A stretch of DNA of 10,447 nucleotides from Paracoccaceae bacterium (GTDB lineage: Bacteria; Pseudomonadota; Alphaproteobacteria; Rhodobacterales; Rhodobacteraceae), in NCBI GenBank assembly GCA_027069385.1, contig JALXER010000375.1, forward strand, positions 1-10,447. The letters run 5' to 3'. Positions 5,991-10,447 of the stretch are shown here, piece after piece. How positions within the stretch are numbered: the stretch's first letter is position 1; each line of letters begins with the position of its first letter. The translations under genes were made by a program, and so were the position numbers. Below the pieces are notes generated by a model. The model had not been told where the DNA came from, made no database searches, and worked only from the letters and a program-made list of their open reading frames with translations.

Positions 5991-7067
5991 CTAATGCGGG
6001 AAAGGCCATAGGCGTAGTTTCTGCTTGGCCACCCGCCAAAGCTGGGCGATTCCGTGTGGCTCCAGCACCAGTGTTAGCATAATCAGGAAGCCGATGATGA
6101 CAAATTCCAGATGCGCGGCAATATCGGTGGGAAAGCCCAGTTTCTCGGCCATAATGTATTTCAGCAATAACGGCATTAACACCAGAAACCCGGCACCGAT
6201 AAAGCTGCCAAGGATAGAGCCGAGACCGCCGATAATCACCATAAAGATAAGTAGAAACGATTTCTGGATACCGAAGGCTTCGCCGACCTCGACATCCCCC
6301 AGATAGACGGTAAAGAACAGCGCGCCCGCCACCCCGATATAGAACGACGACACGCCAAAAGCGGTCAGTTTTGTTTTTAGCGGGTTCACGCCGATGATCT
6401 CGGCGGCAATATCCATATCGCGGATCGCCATCCAGCTGCGCCCGATGCGCCCGCGTGTCAGGTTGCGCGCGATCCATGCAAACAACACCACCAGCACCAG
6501 ACAGAACAGGTATTTGGCCGGTGCGGTTGCCGTGGCTCCGGTAACCTCGTAGCCAAAGACCGAGCGCGTCGGCGCATGGATCTGCCCCGAGGCAGAGTTG
6601 TTGTAGAACCAGCTGAACTTGTTAAACATCCAGACCAGAAAGAATTGCGCGGCCAGCGTGGCCACCGCCAGATAGAACCCCTTGATCCGCAGGCTCGGCA
6701 AGCCGAACAGCATACCCACCAGCGCGGTAATCGCGCCCGAAATCAGCACGACAATGAACATGTTCAGATCGGGAAAGCTGGTCATCAGCTTATAGGCCGA
6801 ATAGGCCCCCACCGCCATAAACCCGCCGGAACCAAGGCTGATCTGCCCGCAATAGCCCCCCAGAATATTCAGCCCCAGCGAGGCAATCGCCCAGACCAGA
6901 AACGGAATAATCGCCGCATTGGCCCACCAGTTGTTGATAAAGAACGGCACGGCCCCGAAGGCAATCACCAGCACCAGATAATAGGCCCAGCGATCCACCC
7001 GAAGCGGAAAGGTCTGGTTATCCTCGGCATAGGTTTTCTTGAAATCCCCTGCTTCGCGGTAAAACAT
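5991..7067 (-). CDS. livM: HAAT-type ABC importer permease, LivM-like
   Basis: A 358-residue integral membrane protein that pairs with the LivH-like subunit to form the translocation channel. After a hydrophilic N-terminal stretch of about 28 residues (MFYREAGDFKKTYAEDN...), hydrophobic segments follow throughout, roughly eight to ten. The LivM family region SLGLNILGGYCGQISLGSGGF is present (common form LNLxxGYxGQxSLGHAAF). The cytoplasmic ATPase-coupling loop is MAIRDMDIAAEIIGVN. The C-terminal half holds FMVIIGGLGSILGSFIGA, also a family hallmark, and ends in a basic tail (RVAKQKLRLWPFPH). The start has GAGAGGG nearby, located within the end of livH, and only 2 bases separate it from the livH stop codon, so translation is probably coupled. 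Family placement is secure; the substrate is not. Confidence 0.93.
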   Translation of the reverse strand: MFYREAGDFKKTYAEDNQTFPLRVDRWAYYLVLVIAFGAVPFFINNWWANAAIIPFLVWAIASLGLNILGGYCGQISLGSGGFMAVGAYSAYKLMTSFPDLNMFIVVLISGAITALVGMLFGLPSLRIKGFYLAVATLAAQFFLVWMFNKFSWFYNNSASGQIHAPTRSVFGYEVTGATATAPAKYLFCLVLVVLFAWIARNLTRGRIGRSWMAIRDMDIAAEIIGVNPLKTKLTAFGVSSFYIGVAGALFFTVYLGDVEVGEAFGIQKSFLLIFMVIIGGLGSILGSFIGAGFLVLMPLLLKYIMAEKLGFPTDIAAHLEFVIIGFLIMLTLVLEPHGIAQLWRVAKQKLRLWPFPH

Positions 7068-7069
7068 CT

Positions 7070-8116
7070 TTACACCCTCTCGATAATCTTGTCGCCAAAC
7101 AGGCCTTGCGGGCGGAACACCAGAAAGATCAGCGCCAGCACATAGGCAAACCAGTTTTCCGTCGCATTCATGGTAAAGCCCATCGCATCGCCAAACCAGC
7201 TTGCGCTAACGATATATTCGAACACTTTTTCGCCCACGCCGATGATCACCCCGCCGATGATCGCGCCGGGAATAGAGGTAAACCCGCCCAGCATCAGCAC
7301 CGGCAGCGCCTTGAGGGTGATCAGCGACAGCGAGAACTGCACGCCCGATTTGGCCCCCCACATAACGCCGGCAACCAGCGCGACCACACCGGCCAGCGAC
7401 CAGACGATCACCCAGATGGTGCGCAGGCTGATGCCCACCGACAGCGCGGCCTGATGGTCATCGGCCACCGCCCGCAGCGCCCGCCCGGTCTTGGAATACT
7501 GGCTGAAAACCGTCAGCGTTATGACCAGAATGATTGCGATAATCGCCGCAGTGATATCCAGCCGGTCGATGAAAAAGCCGTAAAACCCGTCACCCCCCCA
7601 GCTTGCGGTCGCATCCTCGATCATGAAAGACCCGCCCTGCGGCAGCCCCTCGGGCAGGCCAAGCATTGGCATGGACATATCGATGGTCTTGATGTCGGAG
7701 CCCCACATCAGATCGCCGAACCCTTCCATGAAATAGGCCAGCCCGATCGTTGCCATGAACAGAATCACCGGTTCCTGATTGATCAGGTGTTTCAGCAAGA
7801 ACCGCTCTACCAGCCACGCAAACAGGATCATCACCCCGATGGTCAGGATGATGGCCAGCAGGGCCGGCACCTCCCAGCCGAAATTCTGCACGTTTGTCCC
7901 GAAAATCGCGTTGATCAGATGCGCAAACGGCACCTGCCCTTCCTGAATGCCCACAAGCGTTAGCGCGCTGAACAGCGCCATCACCCCTTGCGCATAGTTG
8001 AACACGCCGCTTGCCTTGAAGATCAGCACAAAGCCCAGCGCAACCAGCGAATACATGACGCCGGTCATCAACCCGTTAAGGGCCGCCTCGATCCCGTATA
8101 GAACTGTATCAGACAT
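7070..8116 (-). CDS. livH: HAAT-type ABC importer permease, LivH-like
   Basis: A 348-residue polytopic inner-membrane protein and partner of the LivM-like permease. The N-terminus has the family pattern GLMTGVMYSLVALGFVLIFKASGVFNYAQG (here split: GLMTGVMYSLVALGF, then VFNYAQG). The coupling loop is RALRAVADDHQAALSVGIS and the C-terminal end has TSIPGAIIGGVIIGVGE. It is some 40 residues longer than classical LivH (about 308). The extra length falls mainly in the periplasmic or linker region around residues 110-185 (LMWGSDIKTIDMSMPMLGLP ... ASWGGDGFYGFFIDRL). The ATG directly abuts the TAG of the upstream orphan gene with no intervening base, and its AAGGA ribosome site lies inside the last codons of that gene, so livH translation depends on or is coupled to the orphan gene. 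Confidence 0.93.
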   Translation of the reverse strand: MSDTVLYGIEAALNGLMTGVMYSLVALGFVLIFKASGVFNYAQGVMALFSALTLVGIQEGQVPFAHLINAIFGTNVQNFGWEVPALLAIILTIGVMILFAWLVERFLLKHLINQEPVILFMATIGLAYFMEGFGDLMWGSDIKTIDMSMPMLGLPEGLPQGGSFMIEDATASWGGDGFYGFFIDRLDITAAIIAIILVITLTVFSQYSKTGRALRAVADDHQAALSVGISLRTIWVIVWSLAGVVALVAGVMWGAKSGVQFSLSLITLKALPVLMLGGFTSIPGAIIGGVIIGVGEKVFEYIVSASWFGDAMGFTMNATENWFAYVLALIFLVFRPQGLFGDKIIERV

Positions 8117-8701
8117 CTAGCTTTCCTTTTCACAGGGATTGAAGAACAGATCCGAATACGTCGCCACCTGAATCTGGAAACCCGGTTCGGTTGCACTTTC
8201 CGGATGGTGAGGGCGGCTAAGAAGCACTAGTGAATTCGACGCGTCGGCAGGGTCGGCATCCAGACAAAGACTCAAAAAAATGTTGTTGTCCGATCTATGC
8301 CCTGCGATGAATCTATCGCTGTTGGACTGGACCTCGAAGTTCTCGAGAATTCTCGGCCACAGTTGTTCGGAACCGGCAAAATCGTTCGGAACAAATATAT
8401 CGCAATCCGTGAAAATTCCATCGAGGTTGTTCCGGTAACGGACTTCCATCGTGATCGGATCGTCGCCCAATGGCCCAGGGTTCCAGCGCGTCTCCACCGT
8501 TAGTTCATTGTCGCTAAATTCGGAACGGATCGACACCATTTCATCGATGTACTTTCCGAACGGCTGCTGCGACAACGCAGGTTGGGTGCATCCGCCAACC
8601 AGATCAAAGAATCTTACGGTATTGATTTGTGCAGCCTGAGCTAGTGCGCCTCCTGATACGAAAACAAACAGAACCAGCGCCAGCGAAATAGTTTTACTCA
8701 T
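8117..8701 (-). CDS. Small secreted four-cysteine protein of unknown function, inside the transporter operon
   Basis: A 194-residue protein I do not recognise. It starts with a clear signal peptide (MSKTISLALVLFVFVSGGALA, likely cut after residue 21). The mature part of about 173 residues is soluble, acidic, and has four cysteines (38, 100, 146, 190), suggesting two disulfides in the periplasm. There are no further membrane segments and no lipobox. It is placed between livG and livH: its ATG overlaps the end of livG by 8 bases (ATGAGTAA), with GGTGGA just upstream, and its stop touches the livH start. Such a gene is not a normal part of a HAAT importer. Base composition differs from the neighbours: 8281-8340 and 8341-8400 contain 30 and 27 G+C of 60, against 39 of 60 at 7261-7320 in livH. 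It may be an accessory periplasmic protein of this transporter or an unrelated acquisition. The reading frame is intact. Confidence 0.8.
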   Translation of the reverse strand: MSKTISLALVLFVFVSGGALAQAAQINTVRFFDLVGGCTQPALSQQPFGKYIDEMVSIRSEFSDNELTVETRWNPGPLGDDPITMEVRYRNNLDGIFTDCDIFVPNDFAGSEQLWPRILENFEVQSNSDRFIAGHRSDNNIFLSLCLDADPADASNSLVLLSRPHHPESATEPGFQIQVATYSDLFFNPCEKES

Positions 8702-9509
8702 GTTCCACCCCCAGATAGGCGTCGATCACGGCTTGATTGTTAATAACTTCGTCGGGTGTGCCGTCGCCGATTTTTGCGCCGTAATCCATCACCACCACGC
8801 GGTCGGAAATGTCCATCACCACGCCCATATCGTGTTCGATCAGGGCAATCGTGGTGCCGAATTCATCGTTCACGTCCAGAATAAAGCGCGACATGTCCTC
8901 TTTTTCCTCGACATTCATCCCCGCCATCGGCTCATCGAGCAACAGCAGTTTGGGCTGTGCGGCCAGCGCGCGGCCCAGTTCGACACGCTTTTGCAGGCCG
9001 TAAGGCAGCGCGCCCACCGGTGTTTTGCGAATGGCCTGAATTTCCAGAAAATCGATCACATGCTCGACGATCTCGCGGTTCTCGGCCTCTTCGCGCTCGG
9101 CGGGGCCTTTCCAGATCATTTGCAAAAACATGTTGGTTTTCATGTGGTTGAACCGGCCGGTCATGATGTTGTCAAGGGTGCTCATCCCTTTGAACAGCGC
9201 AATATTCTGAAAGGTCCGCGCGATGCCCTGTTTGGCAATCTGGTAGGGTTTCATCGGTTTGCGTTTCTGCCCGTGGAACCAGACCTCGCCCTCTTGCGGG
9301 TGATAGAAACCGTTCATCACGTTCAGCATAGAGGACTTGCCCGCGCCGTTCGGGCCGATAATCGCGCGGATTTCGCCCTCGCGGATATCAAACGAGATAT
9401 CCTTGATCGCCACCACGCCGCCAAAGCGCAGGGTGATGTTTTTCATTTCCAGAACGGTGCCGCCAATGGTGCGCCCGTCGGGGGTTACATAGGATTCTGC
9501 CGCGCTCAT
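8694..9509 (-). CDS. livG: HAAT-type ABC importer ATPase, LivG-like
   Basis: A 271-residue ATPase subunit of the importer. Walker A is GPNGAGKS (52-59). The segment GIARTFQNIALFKGMSTLDNIM is the typical LivG Q-loop region. The signature reads LPYGLQKRVELGRAL, the PYG-type variant common in LivG rather than LSGGQ, and Walker B is LLLLDEPMAGM. The switch histidine is in IEHDMGVVMDIS, and the C-terminus AVIDAYLGVEHE matches the family ending. The start at 9509 is supported by GGAG 8 bases upstream and by the normal N-terminal length; the same frame is open upstream to 9833, but that part is antisense-like, non-homologous sequence over a palindromic insert. The start codon and ribosome site lie within one copy of a 20-base direct repeat whose other copy covers the end of the upstream ligase gene. 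Confidence 0.93.
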   Translation of the reverse strand: MSAAESYVTPDGRTIGGTVLEMKNITLRFGGVVAIKDISFDIREGEIRAIIGPNGAGKSSMLNVMNGFYHPQEGEVWFHGQKRKPMKPYQIAKQGIARTFQNIALFKGMSTLDNIMTGRFNHMKTNMFLQMIWKGPAEREEAENREIVEHVIDFLEIQAIRKTPVGALPYGLQKRVELGRALAAQPKLLLLDEPMAGMNVEEKEDMSRFILDVNDEFGTTIALIEHDMGVVMDISDRVVVMDYGAKIGDGTPDEVINNQAVIDAYLGVEHE

Positions 9510-9520
9510 GCTGCCATCTC
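9501..9520. repeat. 20-base direct repeat, copy 1 (livG start)
   Basis: CGCGCTCATGCTGCCATCTC on the plus strand. It matches 9698-9717 in 19 of 20 positions (T at 9517 against C at 9714). It contains the livG start codon and much of its ribosome site. Confidence 0.85.
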
Positions 9521-9706
9521 CGGTCTGGTGAATAGGGCAGCGCCTGCCTGGGTAGGCGCTTTTTGTTCCGGTGTTGCCCCGCGCGCAGCCCTTGCCCGCA
9601 CAAACAAACCTTGCACCGGATTGCGACGGTGCAAAAGCGCCTGCCGGGGGGCAGGCAGGCGCTGTCCGGTGTAGCCACCGGGCAATGGGGGTATTGTCGC
9701 GCTCAT
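9506..9706 (-). CDS. Possible 66-residue ORF spanning the palindromic insert
   Basis: This frame starts with an ATG overlapping the stop of the upstream ligase gene (ATGA at 9706-9703) and ends with a TGA overlapping the livG start (ATGA at 9509-9506). An AGAGGTGG ribosome site precedes it. The product would begin MSATIPPLPGGYTGQRLPAP and end TRPEMAA; it is rich in Pro, Arg and Ala, with no recognised domain, signal peptide or membrane segment. Most of it is encoded by hairpin arms, so the peptide may have no role of its own. It could still carry ribosomes through the insert and keep livG translationally coupled. I treat it as a candidate, not as an established gene. Confidence 0.25.
   Translation of the reverse strand: MSATIPPLPGGYTGQRLPAPRQALLHRRNPVQGLFVRARAARGATPEQKAPTQAGAALFTRPEMAA
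9539..9564 (+). terminator. Terminator-like hairpin facing against the operon
   Basis: On the plus strand, AGCGCCT (9539-9545) pairs with AGGCGCT (9554-9560), with a further C-G pair (9547/9552) inside, and TTTTT follows at 9560-9564. It is the mirror copy of the hairpin at 9636-9663. Both T-runs point into the insert. It could stop antisense transcription reaching the ligase gene, or it may simply be an arm of a repeat element. Confidence 0.4.
9633..9663 (-). terminator. Terminator-like hairpin in the direction of the operon, upstream of livG
   Basis: In minus-strand RNA, AGCGCCUGCC (9663-9654) pairs perfectly with GGCAGGCGCU (9645-9636) around an 8-base loop UGCCCCCC. The last U of the stem and three more U's form UUUU (9636-9633). 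A 10-base-pair GC-rich stem with a short U-run resembles an intrinsic terminator. It lies after the ligase gene and before livG, so it would act as an internal attenuator if the unit is transcribed as one. Confidence 0.45.
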
Positions 9707-9717
9707 GCTGCCACCTC
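9698..9717. repeat. 20-base direct repeat, copy 2 (end of the ligase gene)
   Basis: CGCGCTCATGCTGCCACCTC on the plus strand, 197 bases from copy 1. It covers the last codons and stop of the upstream ligase (EVAA then TGA). Read as if the insert were absent, it would give a simple ATGA junction between the ligase and livG. Confidence 0.85.
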
Positions 9718-10447
9718 TTTCTTAACCGGCACCATGGCCACGTCGCGCAATTCCAGCGTCGCCTTGATGCTGCCTTTGCGGCCGTCTTCATAGGTGACTT
9801 CGGTTTCGGTGCTGATACGGGTGGACCCGTCATAGAGCGCGGTAATCAGGTCATCGAATTTCTCGGCGACGATCTTGCGGCGCACCTTGCGGGTGCGGGT
9901 CATTTCGCCGTCATCCGGGTCCAGTTCTTTGTGGAGCACCAGAAAGCGGCTGATCTGGCAGCCCGACAGCATCGGATCCTCGGCCACCGATTTGTTGACC
10001 GTTTCGATATGCTCCTGAATGGTGTCATAGACCTTTTGATGGCCCGCCAGTTCCTGATAGGACGCATAGGCCACGTTGTTGCGCTCGGCCCAGTTGCCCA
10101 CCGCGCCAAGGTCGATATTGATAAACGCCGTGCAGGTATCGCGCCCGTCGCCAAATACCACCGCTTCCAGAATATCGGGATAGAACTTCAGCTTGTTTTC
10201 AACGAATTTCGGCGCGAACATGCTGCCATCGGCCATTTTGCCAACATCCTTGGCACGGTCGATAATGCGCAGATGCCCCGAGCTTTGCTCGATAAAGCCC
10301 GCATCACCGGTGGCAACCCAACCTTCGGGGTCTTTGGTATCTTTGGTGCTTGCCTCGTTTTTATAGTATTCGACAAACGTACCGGGCGAGCGGTAATACA
10401 CCTCGCCATTGTCTCCGATCCTCAACTCCACGCCCGGGCTGGGCACG
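9703..10447 (-). CDS. Long-chain acyl-CoA synthetase-type AMP-binding ligase, C-terminal part (start outside the window)
   Basis: About 247 residues of an ANL-superfamily ligase; the frame is open to the window edge, so the N-terminal part and ATP-binding loop are not seen. Visible motifs are PGVELRIGDNGEVYYRSPGTF (A6 region, here split PGVELRIGDNGEV and RSPGTF), GWVATGDAGFI (A7), LRIIDRAKDVGKMADGSMFAPKFVENKL (A8 hinge, with IIDRAKD and FAPKFVENKL) and GEMTRTRKVRRKIV (A10, with lysines). The FAPKFVEN pattern and the long insertion after it fit the FAA1/COG1022 long-chain acyl-CoA synthetase group, which adenylates a carboxylic acid and forms its CoA ester in the cytoplasm. The tail ends VPVKKEVAA and overlaps a small downstream frame by ATGA. 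It is transcribed ahead of the importer genes, as in HAAT operons for organic acids, so it may activate the imported substrate. Chain length or aromatic preference cannot be judged. Confidence 0.88.
   Translation of the reverse strand, partial: VPSPGVELRIGDNGEVYYRSPGTFVEYYKNEASTKDTKDPEGWVATGDAGFIEQSSGHLRIIDRAKDVGKMADGSMFAPKFVENKLKFYPDILEAVVFGDGRDTCTAFINIDLGAVGNWAERNNVAYASYQELAGHQKVYDTIQEHIETVNKSVAEDPMLSGCQISRFLVLHKELDPDDGEMTRTRKVRRKIVAEKFDDLITALYDGSTRISTETEVTYEDGRKGSIKATLELRDVAMVPVKKEVAA

Larger units (their letters stand above)
9521..9697. mobile_element. Palindrome-rich 177-base insert (REP/MITE-like candidate) between ligase and livG
   Basis: This stretch lies between the two direct repeats and is almost wholly made of inverted repeats. 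Plus-strand hairpins are: 9539-9545 with 9554-9560 (AGCGCCT/AGGCGCT); 9611-9618 with 9627-9634 (TTGCACCG/CGGTGCAA); 9636-9645 with 9654-9663 (AGCGCCTGCC/GGCAGGCGCT); 9666-9671 with 9676-9681 (CCGGTG/CACCGG). The first and third hairpins are also mirror copies of each other: 9535-9550 pairs with 9652-9667 (16 positions, one G-T), and 9554-9563 pairs with 9633-9642 (10 of 10). This gives composite terminal inverted repeats of about 30 bases. It contains no transposase, so it would have to be moved in trans. Its position between a 20-base duplication suggests insertion into an earlier ligase-livG junction, but a local duplication with later change is also possible. Confidence 0.55.

Noticed and set aside
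8700..9674. Plus-strand open frame of 324 codons opposite livG
   Set aside because: It is antisense to Walker A/B-bearing LivG; composition and lack of motifs mark it as a shadow.
9521..9697. CRISPR array or integron-type recombination site
   Set aside because: The repeats are inverted and occur as a mirror pair, not as regularly spaced direct repeats with unique spacers. No integrase or cas gene is nearby.
9510..9833. N-terminal extension of livG to an upstream start at 9833
   Set aside because: The extension overlaps the ligase gene in another frame and the palindromic insert, is Arg/Pro-rich, and has no counterpart in LivG proteins. The start at 9509 has a ribosome site and normal length.

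Overview
The window comes from a GC-rich alphaproteobacterium, most likely a member of the Rhodobacterales (roseobacter-like). I infer this from protein style, G+C content and gene arrangement; no marker gene is present to prove it. Two genes lie on the plus strand at the left edge. Everything from 1067 onward is on the minus strand, so the right-hand part reads from high to low coordinates.

Left edge (1-1063, plus strand): the C-terminal end of a gene that looks like a CCA tRNA nucleotidyltransferase, then a complete LysE/RhtB-family exporter. A small inverted repeat lies between them. The exporter meets, tail to tail and with only 3 bases between, a minus-strand gene (1067-2506). That gene encodes a secreted caspase-fold protein with two peptidoglycan-binding domains, in which both catalytic residues appear to be replaced.

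Main body (2586-10447, minus strand): one long, tightly packed transcription unit. In order of transcription it holds an acyl-CoA ligase of the long-chain/FAA1 type (start outside the window), a highly structured 177-base insert bounded by 20-base direct repeats, livG-type ATPase, a small secreted orphan protein, livH-type permease, livM-type permease, a periplasmic binding protein, a strong intergenic stem-loop, livF-type ATPase, and a divergent PaaK-like ligase. All five parts of a branched-chain-amino-acid-type (HAAT) ABC importer are present. Because CoA ligases bracket the importer, it probably brings in a carboxylic acid (aromatic, branched or fatty) that is activated to its CoA thioester inside the cell, rather than leucine, isoleucine or valine. 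The substrate cannot be read from the sequence.

The most unusual features are: (1) the palindromic insert between the first ligase and livG, which carries two mirror-image, inward-facing terminator-like hairpins and an open reading frame joined to both neighbours by ATGA overlaps; (2) the lower-GC four-cysteine secreted protein wedged without gaps between livG and livH; (3) the PaaK-like ligase without a recognisable phosphate-binding loop and with isoleucine where the A10 lysine is expected; (4) the caspase-like pseudoenzyme. I see no tRNA, rRNA, CRISPR array or transposase gene.
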